The notes under the pieces were generated by a model. It searched no databases. It saw only the letters and a list, made by a program, of their open reading frames with translations, and was not told where the DNA came from. The position numbers were made by a program, and so were the translations under genes. Positions 28,573 through 37,169 of a stretch of 64,000 bases of DNA are shown piece by piece (the first letter of the stretch is position 1; each line of letters begins with the position of its first letter). Source of the DNA: Micromonospora sp. DSM 45708 (GTDB taxonomy: Bacteria; Actinomycetota; Actinomycetes; Mycobacteriales; Micromonosporaceae); NCBI RefSeq assembly GCF_039566955.1, contig NZ_CP154796.1, forward strand, positions 992,001-1,056,000, written 5' to 3'.

Positions 28573-29007
28573 TCAGGGCTTCTCGGCGACGCTTTCCTGC
28601 CAGGGATCGGTGACCTCGATGCCGGTATCAGCGAAGTCCTTGGTGTTCCGGGTGGCAAGTGTGGCGGCCTGGGTGCGGCAGATGGCGGCGATCTGGGCGT
28701 CGAACCCGTCTATCGGGCGGCCGAGCATTTCCCGACCGGCCACCACGTCGGCGTAGGCGCCGGCCGCCGCGAGGTCGAAGGGCAGCACCTGGCGGGGGAA
28801 GGCGGCGAAGATCTCGTTGGCGGACTGGTGCAGCGATTCCCGGCGCTGGCCCTGCGGCAACCGGGCGATGCCGAAGCGGATCTCGGCGACGGTGACGGCA
28901 GTGGTGTAAAGGCCGGTGCTGGAGCTGCGGCGGAGCCACGTGAGGACCGCTGGCGCGGGCTCGGCCCGCATCAGCTCGGAGACGACGTTGGTGTCGAGAA
29001 CGATCAT
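28573..29007 (-). CDS. PIN-domain toxin, FitB/VapC type
   Basis: A 144-residue ribonuclease-type toxin with the full acidic set: Asp5 in IVLDTNVVSELM, Glu42 in TAVTVAEIRFGIARLP, Asp103 in IDGFDAQIAAI and the TRNTKDF strand with Asp124. Those motifs match the FitB subgroup. ATG 29007 overlaps the antitoxin stop (TGATG). It should cleave RNA when not held by its partner. Confidence 0.9.
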   Translation of the reverse strand: MIVLDTNVVSELMRAEPAPAVLTWLRRSSSTGLYTTAVTVAEIRFGIARLPQGQRRESLHQSANEIFAAFPRQVLPFDLAAAGAYADVVAGREMLGRPIDGFDAQIAAICRTQAATLATRNTKDFADTGIEVTDPWQESVAEKP

Positions 29008-29252
29008 CACTCGGGCAGGCTCGCCGGGCGGGGTGACGTGGAACGAGCCGGCAGGTCCAGGTCGACTCCGCCGAGCCTGGTGAATCGGTCGGCGAGTGCG
29101 CTGAACAGATCGGTCCCCGGTTCATCCTCGGCGACGGCCGCGGTGAGGATGTCCCGGATCTCGGATTCCATGGATCTGCCGTGTCGCGCGGCGCGGATGC
29201 GCAACTTCTCCCGCACCGCGTCATCGAGATCTCTGATGCTGAGGGATGCCAT
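29007..29252 (-). CDS. ribbon-helix-helix antitoxin, FitA type
   Basis: An 81-residue protein. The N-terminal RHH domain (MASLSIRDLDDAVREKLRIR, then the AARHGRSMESEIRDIL helix) binds DNA. The C-terminal LFSALADRFTRLGGVDLDLP stretch should wrap the PIN toxin. GGAGG precedes the ATG at 29252. TGCTAGCA (29286-29293), an eight-base palindrome overlapping a TAGCAT -10-like hexamer on the minus strand, is a plausible autoregulatory operator. Confidence 0.9.
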   Translation of the reverse strand: MASLSIRDLDDAVREKLRIRAARHGRSMESEIRDILTAAVAEDEPGTDLFSALADRFTRLGGVDLDLPARSTSPRPASLPE

Positions 29253-29380
29253 CGAGCTTCCTCCGGCCCTAGCTGATGAGAGCAATGCTAGCACTCGGTG
29301 GTGGCCCGCTCCGGTATCCGCCGTGTTCAGCTTCGTGAAGGCGGCGCTGACGGGCAGCCTCATCCCGGTAGAGGTGCGGG

Positions 29381-31441
29381 TCACGCGACCCGCGCCGCTC
29401 CCTCGTCCCAGGTCTCGGCCAGGTGGCGTTGGATCTCCCGGTGCGGGAAGCGCAGCGCGCTGCCGTTGGCCTCCAGGAGGAGACGCTCCCGCGCCCAGTC
29501 GAGGAAACCGAGATAGTCCTTCGGGCCCCGACCGGTGCGACGGAGCGCCCGGAAGAGATTGGCGTACTGCCGGGCGGGGACGCCGCCGCAGATGTCCGAG
29601 CACGCGAACATGAGGCAACTCGCCATCATGGCTACGGCGAACAGGCCGAACGTCATGCTCCGCGCGCCGAGCACCACCGGGACGCCCAGCACGAGCGCGA
29701 GCGGCAGGCCGACCAGCAGCGCGCCCCGGCGGGCCCGGCGCCGTGACCCGCGCAGCCGCATGCCGGGTGGCAGGCCGGCCTGGTCCGGCGCGCTGGTCGG
29801 GGTGATGGCGTAGGCGAACATCGCCACCGGCGTGCTGAGCAGCATGTAGGCCACGACGCGGAGCACCCCGTTGTCGGCCGCGTTGACCGCGGCCCACGCG
29901 CCCAGCGTGACGAACGGCACCACGACCAGCGCCGGGAAGGCCCAGGACCAGCGGAGCCGCCATACCAACCGGATCGGCTCGGTCGTCGACGAGTGGTGGA
30001 TGTGCGCGTTCGTCACTGCGGCCATGCTCGACGTCATGAAGGTGAGCGTCGGCGCGGCGATCTCGATGGTCCCACCCTCGACCACCAACAGGTACGCGGC
30101 CACCATGTAGAACACGAGGAGCACCGGATCCCGCGCCGGTGGCTTGATCTTCTCCATTTCGCTGACGTCCCGGATCCAGTCGACCGGCAGGCGGTCCACG
30201 TAGAACTCCGTCTGACCGTGGCGCGTCATCCACGTCGCCAGCCAGGCCAGCCAGCGGTGTGCGTCGTCGTGGGCGAAGCCGCCCCGGCGGCCCCCGCGCC
30301 GACGCAGGAGGGTGGCCACGTAGACCGCCATGAGGTGCCTGCGGCGTTCACTCGGCGTCCCCTCGCTGACCAGGTCGGCGTGCGCGTCGACTGAGGAGAC
30401 CCGGGCCACGATCCCCAACATGATCACCGACCGCATCATCGACCACCACTTCCGGTCGGTGGCCGGCACGTCCCGCACCGAGAGGGCCGCGGGCGTGCCC
30501 AGCCCGGTCAGGAACTCCTGGACCCGCTCCCGGGTGGGGCGAAGGACCTCGACGGCGTAGGTGATGCCGGTCGGCGTGGTGAGCCCGTCGAAGTCCTCGG
30601 TGCGGCAGGCGGCGGCCAGTGGGCAGGAGCCGGCGGCCAGGAACGCGTCGATCTCACGCAGCGCCCGCCTGCGATGGCGCACGGTCGGGATTTCGTCGAG
30701 GCCGTCCAGGAGCACGGCCAGCGCGCGATCCTCGATCAGCTCCCGTGCCAGGTCCGGGCCGATGCCGGGATAGGTGTCGACGATCGCGTCGGCCAGCCAC
30801 TGCTCGAACGACCGCCGCTCGTCGGCCCAGGAGGTCAGGTTCACCAGCACGGGAACGCACGGGGTGGCATCGTCCGGGGCCACCCGTTCGCACAGGTCGA
30901 GGCAGAGCCGGGCGAGCAGGGTGCTCTTGCCGCTGCCGCCCGGGCCGAGCAGGAGCAGCGCCTGGCCGGTTTCGTCGAAGATCGTCGCGAGGGGCTCCTC
31001 GTGGACCTTCGGCCGGCCCGCCTCGCCGATCGCCGCGTCCGGCAGCGCGTCGGGGTGCCGGACCAGGTCGGGTCGAGACTCGGTGACGAGGGGCAGTTGG
31101 GGGACCGCGCCCAACGCCCGGTCCAGGGCGGACCGCATGGCGGCCGTCACCCGGGCGAGCGCCTGCCGGCGTTCCTTCGCGCGCCGTTCGGGGGACCGTC
31201 TGGCCTGCGCCGTCTGCTGCCGCAGTTGCAGGGCGGTGAACAGGAGCGCCAGCGCGGCGCAGCCGAGGAAGACGCCGATCACCAACGGTCTGGGCAGACC
31301 CAGCTCGGCGATGTATTCGCTCACCAGGTTGGTGGAGACCCCGACGAGGATGAGCAGGACGGCGCTCGCCAACCCGAGCGTCAGCACCAGGCGGTGGCCC
31401 TGCGGCCCGCGACCATACGACGAGAATTGGCGTCCCATCAT
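29381..31441 (-). CDS. membrane NACHT-domain NTPase
   Basis: A 686-residue protein. Two N-terminal transmembrane helices (about 17-37 and 52-72) and a basic linker precede a NACHT-type STAND ATPase: P-loop GPGGSGKST (166-174), Walker B LLDGLDE (244-250), and a sensor-like ACRTEDF. The C-terminal half has five to six further helices and a soluble tail (NLFRALRRTGRGPKDYLGFLDWAR). Proteins of this layout are common in Streptomyces relatives; some bacterial NACHT proteins are antiphage, but that role is not shown for this architecture. The start is one of two adjacent ATGs (31441 or 31438) behind GGGGG. Confidence 0.85.
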   Translation of the reverse strand: MMGRQFSSYGRGPQGHRLVLTLGLASAVLLILVGVSTNLVSEYIAELGLPRPLVIGVFLGCAALALLFTALQLRQQTAQARRSPERRAKERRQALARVTAAMRSALDRALGAVPQLPLVTESRPDLVRHPDALPDAAIGEAGRPKVHEEPLATIFDETGQALLLLGPGGSGKSTLLARLCLDLCERVAPDDATPCVPVLVNLTSWADERRSFEQWLADAIVDTYPGIGPDLARELIEDRALAVLLDGLDEIPTVRHRRRALREIDAFLAAGSCPLAAACRTEDFDGLTTPTGITYAVEVLRPTRERVQEFLTGLGTPAALSVRDVPATDRKWWSMMRSVIMLGIVARVSSVDAHADLVSEGTPSERRRHLMAVYVATLLRRRGGRRGGFAHDDAHRWLAWLATWMTRHGQTEFYVDRLPVDWIRDVSEMEKIKPPARDPVLLVFYMVAAYLLVVEGGTIEIAAPTLTFMTSSMAAVTNAHIHHSSTTEPIRLVWRLRWSWAFPALVVVPFVTLGAWAAVNAADNGVLRVVAYMLLSTPVAMFAYAITPTSAPDQAGLPPGMRLRGSRRRARRGALLVGLPLALVLGVPVVLGARSMTFGLFAVAMMASCLMFACSDICGGVPARQYANLFRALRRTGRGPKDYLGFLDWARERLLLEANGSALRFPHREIQRHLAETWDEGAARVA

Positions 31442-31497
31442 CCCCCGCGACAATCTCGGCGGCTGCTGACGCCCAGCATATCGAAGAGTGTGCCCGT

Positions 31498-31743
31498 TCA
31501 GCGGGCCCGCGCCCAGCCGACGAAGCGCTGCCACAGGCCCTGAGCGGTGGTGCCGTCCCGGTCGACGGTCAGGTCGGCGGTGGCCTCGCACAGCAGCGTG
31601 CCGAGATGGACCAGCAGCGCGATCCGGTCCTCGCGGTACTCACCGAGCAGCGCCAGCCGGGCGGGGGAGCACGGCCACGCCGCGCCGCAGATCCGGCAGC
31701 GCCAGGACGGGCGTGCCGCGACGTGCGGACGGTACCGGGGCAT
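31498..31743 (-). CDS. small CxxC protein upstream of the NACHT gene
   Basis: An 81-residue soluble protein with a compact Cys cluster WRCRICGAAWPCSPARLALL, which looks like a half zinc ribbon, followed by a helical segment RIALLVHLGTLLCEATADL. Similar small proteins occur near XRE/DUF397 genes in actinobacteria, sometimes labelled flavin reductase without evidence. It is 56 bases upstream of the NACHT gene on the same strand and likely shares its promoter. Confidence 0.7.
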   Translation of the reverse strand: MPRYRPHVAARPSWRCRICGAAWPCSPARLALLGEYREDRIALLVHLGTLLCEATADLTVDRDGTTAQGLWQRFVGWARAR

Positions 31744-31956
31744 GGGCGTACCTCCGTCGCAGTGGGAGGGGGCGTCGACGGACCTCGTCGTGCGCCGACG
31801 CCCCGGCCTGGTTCCGCCCGCCGTCCGATCCCGTGAGCGGTCCCGCTGCGTGACAGTCTGGTGACGGAGCGACTACGGTGGGGCGTCCGGCACGGCGACG
31901 ACAAGCGCGTCCGGCGGCCGGCTCCCGGGTGTGTCGAGGATGTACGGAGGCTGTCC

Positions 31957-32760
31957 GTGGAACTGTCGTCCATGCTGGAGCACTTCGCCGAGGAACTACG
32001 GCTCGCCCGCGCGGCCAACGGCATGTCCCAGGCGGCGTTGGCCGAGGCGCTGACCTATTCCGGCGCGCTGGTGGCCAAGGTGGAGACCTGTGAGCGCCGC
32101 CCGAGCCTGGACTTCGCCCGCCGCTGCGACGCGGTGTTCGGCGTCGACGGGCGCTTCGAGCGCATCCAGCGGCGGATCGGCCGGGAGGCCGTGGTGCCGT
32201 GGTTCCGCGACTGGCCCGGCATCGAGGCGGAGGCGAGCGCGCTGCGCTGGTTCGAGCCGATCTGCGTGCCGGGCCTGCTCCAGACCGAGGGCTACGCCCG
32301 CGCGCTGCTCTCCGGCGGCCGGCTGTTCGCGCCGGACGAGGTGGAGCAGCAGGTGACGACGCGGCTGGACCGCCAGGCGCTGCTGACCCGGGAACGGCCG
32401 CCGCTGCTCACCTTCGTCGTCGACGAGCACGTGCTGCGCCGGAGCGTCGGCGGGCCGGAGGTGATGCGCGAGCAGGTGCGCCACCTGGTGAAGGTCGGCA
32501 CGGGGCTGCCCCGGGTACGGATCCACGTTGTGCCGCTCACTGTCGGTGCCTACGCTGGCGTCAGTGGCCCGTTCGTGATCGCCACCCCGCCGCACGGCGA
32601 GGACGTGGTCTACCAGGAGGGGCAGCTCCACGCGCAGGTGATCGACCGCGTCGACCACGTGCGGCAGATGGTCGAGGTGTGGGAGTCGGTCCGCGGTGAG
32701 GCACTGTCGCACCAGCAGTCCCTCGAATTCCTGACGGAGGTGGCGGAGACATGGACCTGA
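31957..32760 (+). CDS. XRE-family regulator with DUF5753 (WhiJ-like)
   Basis: A 267-residue regulator. The N-terminal helix-turn-helix is ELRLARAANGMSQAALAEAL followed by SGALVAKVETCERRPSLDFA. The DUF5753 domain starts WFRDWPGIEAEASALRWFEP with the family stretches PGLLQTEGYARALLSG and LTFVVDEHVLRR. I chose GTG 31957, preceded by GGAGG at six bases; longer in-frame starts add a non-conserved leader. It is followed by a DUF397 gene, the usual pair of WhiJ/BldB-type developmental systems, and diverges from the NACHT operon. Confidence 0.9.
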   Translation: MELSSMLEHFAEELRLARAANGMSQAALAEALTYSGALVAKVETCERRPSLDFARRCDAVFGVDGRFERIQRRIGREAVVPWFRDWPGIEAEASALRWFEPICVPGLLQTEGYARALLSGGRLFAPDEVEQQVTTRLDRQALLTRERPPLLTFVVDEHVLRRSVGGPEVMREQVRHLVKVGTGLPRVRIHVVPLTVGAYAGVSGPFVIATPPHGEDVVYQEGQLHAQVIDRVDHVRQMVEVWESVRGEALSHQQSLEFLTEVAETWT

Positions 32761-32939
32761 GCAACGCCCGGTGGCGCAAGAGCAGCCGCAGCAACGCCGC
32801 AGGCGGAGCCTGCGTGGAGGTGGCGGACGCCCGGCCCGGCGGGGTCGCGGTGCGTGACTCCAAGGACCCGGCCGGCCCGGTGCTGGCCTTCGCGCCCGAC
32901 GCCTGGCGCGCGTTCGTCGACCGGCTCGCCGCCCGCTGA
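32751..32939 (+). CDS. DUF397 protein
   Basis: A 62-residue protein with the family core RWRKSSRSNAAGGACVEVAD, VAVRDSKDPAGPVLAF and WRAFVDRLA. It overlaps the XRE gene by ten bases. Members are thought to be antagonists or partners of the adjacent XRE protein; several such pairs exist per actinobacterial genome. Confidence 0.92.
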   Translation: MDLSNARWRKSSRSNAAGGACVEVADARPGGVAVRDSKDPAGPVLAFAPDAWRAFVDRLAAR

Positions 32940-33079
32940 CCCACACCGGGGCGGTGTGACGGGGGTGACCCGGCCCTGCCGCCCCGCTGGACCGGCATGG
33001 CGTCTGGAAGTTCGGCTGGTTATCCGACCCGACCTCGGGGCAAGTCGTGCAGTGACGACACGACGACGAGGGAGGTGCG

Positions 33080-34096
33080 ATGGCCAGCGACGAGTCTCCT
33101 GCCCGCGAGGGGCGCGAGCGCACCGGGCCGGTGGGGCCGGACGACGGTCCGGACAGCCCGACCGAGCTGCCGGGTCCGGGCTGGGTGGCGACGCTCAAGC
33201 GGACCGTCCGGGAGTTCCAGGACGACAGCCTGACCGACTGGGCCGCCGCGCTCACCTACTACGGCGTGCTCTCGATCTTTCCCGGCATGCTGGTGCTCAT
33301 CTCCGTGCTCGGTCTGCTCGGCGAGCGGGCCACCAACGGAGTCCGGGACACGGTCGGCCAGGCGGTGCCGGAGGAGAACATCCGGAAGATCATCGAGAGC
33401 GCGATCGACCAGGCCGGCCAGTCCGGCGGGCTGGCCAGCGTGGCGGCGGTGATCGGTCTGGTCACCGCGTTCTGGTCGGCGTCCGGCTACGTCGCCGCCT
33501 TCATGCGCGCCTCGAACAGCATCTACGACGTGCCCGAGGGCCGGCCGATCTGGAAGACGCTGCCGATCCGGCTCGGGGTGACCGCGGTGATCGGCGTGAT
33601 GCTGCTGGTCAGCGCCGTGATCGTGGTGTTCACCGGTGGGCTGGCGGAGCAGGCCGGCAACGCGATCGGGCTCGGCTCGACGGCGGTCACGGTGTGGAAC
33701 ATCGCCAAGTGGCCGGTGCTGTTGCTGCTGGTCAGCCTGATGTTCGCGATCCTCTACTGGGCGTCGCCGAACGCCAAGCACGGCGGCTTCCGCTGGGTCA
33801 GCCCCGGCGGGGTGCTCGCCGTGGTGCTCTGGCTGGTGGTGTCCGGCCTGTTCGCGCTCTACGTGAGCAACTTCGGCTCGTACAACAAGACGTACGGCGC
33901 GGTGGCCGGTGTGATCATCTTCCTGGTCTGGCTTTGGCTGAGCAACGTGGCCATCCTGCTCGGCGCGGAGTTCGACGCCGAGTTGGAGCGCAGTCGTGCC
34001 ATCGCCGCCGGGCACCCGGCCGACGAGGAGCCCTACGTCGAGCTGCGCGACGACCGCAAGCTGCGGAAGAAGCGCAACGCGCCCACACCGCGCTGA
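33080..34096 (+). CDS. YihY/BrkB-family membrane protein
   Basis: A 338-residue inner-membrane protein with six hydrophobic helices. Family landmarks are DDSLTDWAAALTYYGVLSIFPGMLVLISVLG near residue 50, SASGYVAAFMRASNSIYDVPEGRP and the C-terminal YVSNFGSYNKTYGAVAGVIIFLVWLWLSNVAILLGAEFDAELER. The family was once called ribonuclease BN in error; its role is unsettled. The N- and C-terminal tails are charged and cytoplasmic. A strong terminator follows. Confidence 0.92.
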   Translation: MASDESPAREGRERTGPVGPDDGPDSPTELPGPGWVATLKRTVREFQDDSLTDWAAALTYYGVLSIFPGMLVLISVLGLLGERATNGVRDTVGQAVPEENIRKIIESAIDQAGQSGGLASVAAVIGLVTAFWSASGYVAAFMRASNSIYDVPEGRPIWKTLPIRLGVTAVIGVMLLVSAVIVVFTGGLAEQAGNAIGLGSTAVTVWNIAKWPVLLLLVSLMFAILYWASPNAKHGGFRWVSPGGVLAVVLWLVVSGLFALYVSNFGSYNKTYGAVAGVIIFLVWLWLSNVAILLGAEFDAELERSRAIAAGHPADEEPYVELRDDRKLRKKRNAPTPR

Positions 34097-34104
34097 CCTC
34101 GCAC

Positions 34105-34145
34105 GCGCCGCCCCGCCCGGAGAACCGGGCGGGGCGGCGCGTTTT
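34105..34145 (+). terminator. strong rho-independent terminator
   Basis: A 16-bp perfect stem (GCGCCGCCCCGCCCGG, 34105-34120 with 34125-34140), AGAA loop and GTTTT tail. Confidence 0.95.
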
Positions 34146-34234
34146 CATGATCCGGAACACGCTTTTGTTCATTCGGACAGAAGTTTTCGCCAAATACGCT
34201 GAAGCTATGGACACGCGGCCCGGAAGGCTCCTAC

Positions 34235-34247
34235 TGTGTCGGACACA
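34235..34247. promoter_or_regulatory. palindromic operator candidate for the first ROK operon
   Basis: TGTGTCGGACACA is a 13-base near-perfect palindrome 53 bases before the ROK start, downstream of an AT-rich stretch (34141-34200) that probably holds the promoter. Autoregulation by the ROK protein is inferred from position. Confidence 0.4.
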
Positions 34248-34299
34248 ACACCTCGGCGTTGCGTCGATGTGAACGACTCCGATGCGGAGGTGACTGCCG

Positions 34300-35478
34300 G
34301 TGCGGACGGTCGATCCCCTGCACGTCCGGCTCCTGCGGTTGCTCCGGGACCAGGGCGCGATCTCCCGCGCCGAGCTCGGTGACCGCCTCCAGATGCCCCG
34401 CCCCCGGCTGCTCGCCGAGCTGGAACGACTGGTCTCCCTCGGCTACGTGGCCGAGGCCGGGTTGGCCGCCTCCCGGGGCGGGCGCCGCTCCACCCTGGTC
34501 GAGCTGAGCCCGCGCCTGCGCTTCGCCTCGGTCGACCTGGGCGCCAGCTCGATCGACGTCGAGGTGGTCAACGGCCGGCTGGAGCCGGTCACCGCGTACA
34601 CCGAGCCGGCCGACATCCGCTCCGGCCCCAAGGTGACCCTGCAACGGGTCAACGACCTGCTGCACAAGGCCAAGGTGGACGGCGCGTACGAGCGGCTCGA
34701 CGCGATCGGCATCGGCGTCCCCGGCCCGGTGAGCTTCCGCGACGGGGTGCCCGTCTCCCCGCCGATCATGCCGGGCTGGGACCGCTTCCCGGTCCGCGAG
34801 CTGCTGACCCGCGAGCACGGCTGCCCGGCCGTGGTCGACAACGACGTCAACATCATGGCGATCGGCGAGCGGCACGGCGGCGTCGCCCACTCGGTCGACG
34901 ACTTCCTCTTCATCAAGATCGGCACGGGCATCGGCTGCGGCATCTACCTGCACGGCGAGGTCTACCGGGGCACCGACGGCTGCGCCGGCGACATCGGCCA
35001 CATCCAGGTCGACCCGAACGGCCCGATGTGCTCCTGCGGCAACCTCGGCTGCCTGGAGGCGGTGTTCAGCGGCGCGGCGCTGGCCCGGGAGGCGACCGCC
35101 GCGGCCCGCGCCGAGGTGTCACCGGCCCTGGTCGAGCGGCTCGCCGCCCGGGGCGCGGTGACCGCGCTCGACGTGGCGCAGGGCGCGATCGAGGGCGACG
35201 TCACCTGCATCCAGCTCATCCGCGACGGCGGCCGGCGGGTCGGCAGCGTGCTGGCCGGGCTGGTCAGCTTCACCAACCCGTCGATGATCGTGATCGGTGG
35301 CGGGCTCGCCCAGCTCGGCCACATCCTGCTCGCCGAGATCCGCAGCGTGGTCTACCGCCGCTCGCTGCCGCTGGCCACCGGCAACCTGCCGGTCGTCCTC
35401 TCCGAGCTGGGCCCACGCGCCGGCGTCGCCGGCGCGGCCGTGCTCGCCAGCGACGTCGCGTTCGGGGAAGCCGCATGA
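34300..35478 (+). CDS. ROK-family transcriptional regulator
   Basis: A 392-residue sugar-sensing repressor. The N-terminal winged helix is in HVRLLRLLRDQGAISRAELGDRLQMPRPRLLAELERL. The kinase-like fold has SVDLGASSIDVEVVNG, IGIGVPGPVSFRDG, DNDVNIMAIGE and the zinc-site region GCAGDIGHIQVDPNGPMCSCGNLGCLE. It is the first gene of a locus encoding a sugar ABC importer and oxidoreductase, which it most likely controls. The start is GTG. Confidence 0.92.
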   Translation: MRTVDPLHVRLLRLLRDQGAISRAELGDRLQMPRPRLLAELERLVSLGYVAEAGLAASRGGRRSTLVELSPRLRFASVDLGASSIDVEVVNGRLEPVTAYTEPADIRSGPKVTLQRVNDLLHKAKVDGAYERLDAIGIGVPGPVSFRDGVPVSPPIMPGWDRFPVRELLTREHGCPAVVDNDVNIMAIGERHGGVAHSVDDFLFIKIGTGIGCGIYLHGEVYRGTDGCAGDIGHIQVDPNGPMCSCGNLGCLEAVFSGAALAREATAAARAEVSPALVERLAARGAVTALDVAQGAIEGDVTCIQLIRDGGRRVGSVLAGLVSFTNPSMIVIGGGLAQLGHILLAEIRSVVYRRSLPLATGNLPVVLSELGPRAGVAGAAVLASDVAFGEAA

Positions 35479-35575
35479 GCGAACGCACCGAGCGGAGCGA
35501 GGGCCGTGAGGGCATGCCCGGCCGGCCCCGCATGAGCGAACGCACCGAGCGGAGCGAGGGCCGTGAGGGCATGCC
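35472..35575 (+). repeat. 57-bp-period direct repeat carrying start codons
   Basis: A 47-base sequence beginning CGCATGAGCGAACGCACCG occurs at 35472-35518 and exactly again at 35529-35575. Each copy has an ATG reading MSERTERSEGREGMP, in frame with each other and with the ABC ATPase that follows. It looks like a REP-type intergenic element captured between cistrons. A third partial copy (CGCATGAAGGAGG) leads into the true ribosome-binding site. Confidence 0.9.
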
Positions 35576-35603
35576 AAGTCGGTCCCGCATGAAGGAGGTG
35601 GAG

Positions 35604-37169
35604 ATGACCGGGAAGGAACCGCTGGTCGAGGCGCCCGCCGACGCCGTCGCGGGCGAGGTGGTGCTGCGTCTCACCGACGTGGTGAAGACGTTCCCCGGCG
35701 TACGCGCGCTGGACGGCGTGCAGTTGGAGGTGCGGGCCGGCGAGGTGCACTGCCTGCTGGGGCAAAACGGCGCCGGCAAGTCCACCCTGATCAAGGTGCT
35801 CGCCGGCGTGCACCGGCCGGATTCCGGCGAGGTGGTGTGGCGCGGCGAGCCGGCCGCGTTCGCCAACCCGCAGGCCGCCATGCGCGCCGGCATCGCCACC
35901 ATCTACCAGGAACTCGACCTGGTCGACGACCTGTCGGTGGCGGAGAACGCGTTCCTCGGCCACGAGCCGCGCCGGCTCGGCTTCGTCCGGCGCGGGCACA
36001 TGGCCCGGCGTACCCGGCAGATCCTGGCCCGGCTGGGTCACGCGGAGATCCCGCCCGGCCGGCTGGTCCGGCACCTGCCGGCGGCCGGCAAGCAGATCGT
36101 CAGCATGGCCCGGGCGCTGTCCCACGAGGCCCGACTGATCATCATGGACGAGCCGAGCGCGGTGCTGGCCCACGACGAGGTGGGCAACCTGTTCCGGATC
36201 ATCCGGGAACTCACCGCGCAGGGCATCGCGGTCATCTACATCTCGCACCGGATGGAGGAGATCCGCGAGATCGGCGACCGGGTCACCGTACTCAAGGACG
36301 GCCGGACCACGGCGGCGAGCCTGCCGGCGCGTGACACCCCGACCCGCGACCTGGTCGCCCGGATGACCGGGCGGACCATCGAGTACGTCTTTCCGCAGCG
36401 CCCGGCCGACGACGGCACCGGCGCGGAGCTGCTCCGGGTGGACGGGCTGACCCGGCACGGCGAGTTCGCCGACGTCTCGCTCGGCGTGCGGGCCGGGGAG
36501 ATCGTCGGGATCGCCGGGCTGGTCGGCTCCGGCCGGTCGGAGCTGCTGGAGACCATCTTCGGGGCCCGCCGGGCGCAGGCCGGGACGGTCCGGCTGGCCG
36601 GCCGGACGCTGCGTCCCGGCAGCGTGGGCGCGGCGGTCCGGGCCGGCATGGGCATGGCGCCCGAGGAGCGCAAGAGTCAGGCTTTGCTGCTCGGCGAACC
36701 GATCTACCGCAACATCACGCTCGCCACGTTCGGCCGGTACGCCCGCCTGGGCTTCACCGACGCCGGTCGGGAACGGGCCGAGGCGGACCGGATCGCCGCC
36801 GCGCTGGAGCTGCGCCCGGCGGACGTACGCCGGCCGGTGCGCACACTCTCCGGCGGCAACCAGCAGAAGGTGGTGGTCGGCCGCTGGTTGCTCGGCGACA
36901 CCCGGCTGCTGCTGCTCGACGAGCCGACCCGGGGCGTGGACGTGGGCGCCCGCGCCGAGCTGTACCAGGTGATCCGGGACCTGGCCGCCCGGGGCGTCGG
37001 GGTGCTGCTGGTCTCCAGCGAGGTGCCCGAGGTGCTGGGCCTGGCCGACCGGGTGCTGGTCATGCGGGAGGGCCGGGTGGTCCGGGAGGCCCCGGCCGGC
37101 GAACTCGACGAGAACACCGTGCTCGACCTCGTGATGGCGGGGTCCCTCATGGAAGGCGCACCGGCATGA
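35604..37169 (+). CDS. ribose-type sugar ABC transporter ATP-binding protein
   Basis: A 521-residue double ABC ATPase of the RbsA/MglA type. The first cassette has Walker A GQNGAGKST and Walker B LIIMDEPSAVLA, with a degenerate signature (HLPAAGKQIVSMARAL). The second has GLVGSGRSE in place of Walker A, a good signature LSGGNQQKVVVGRWL and LLLLDEPTRGVDVGA. This asymmetry is normal for the family. ATG 35604 follows GGAGGTGG; upstream in-frame ATGs belong to the repeat. It overlaps the permease by four bases. Confidence 0.93.
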   Translation: MTGKEPLVEAPADAVAGEVVLRLTDVVKTFPGVRALDGVQLEVRAGEVHCLLGQNGAGKSTLIKVLAGVHRPDSGEVVWRGEPAAFANPQAAMRAGIATIYQELDLVDDLSVAENAFLGHEPRRLGFVRRGHMARRTRQILARLGHAEIPPGRLVRHLPAAGKQIVSMARALSHEARLIIMDEPSAVLAHDEVGNLFRIIRELTAQGIAVIYISHRMEEIREIGDRVTVLKDGRTTAASLPARDTPTRDLVARMTGRTIEYVFPQRPADDGTGAELLRVDGLTRHGEFADVSLGVRAGEIVGIAGLVGSGRSELLETIFGARRAQAGTVRLAGRTLRPGSVGAAVRAGMGMAPEERKSQALLLGEPIYRNITLATFGRYARLGFTDAGRERAEADRIAAALELRPADVRRPVRTLSGGNQQKVVVGRWLLGDTRLLLLDEPTRGVDVGARAELYQVIRDLAARGVGVLLVSSEVPEVLGLADRVLVMREGRVVREAPAGELDENTVLDLVMAGSLMEGAPA

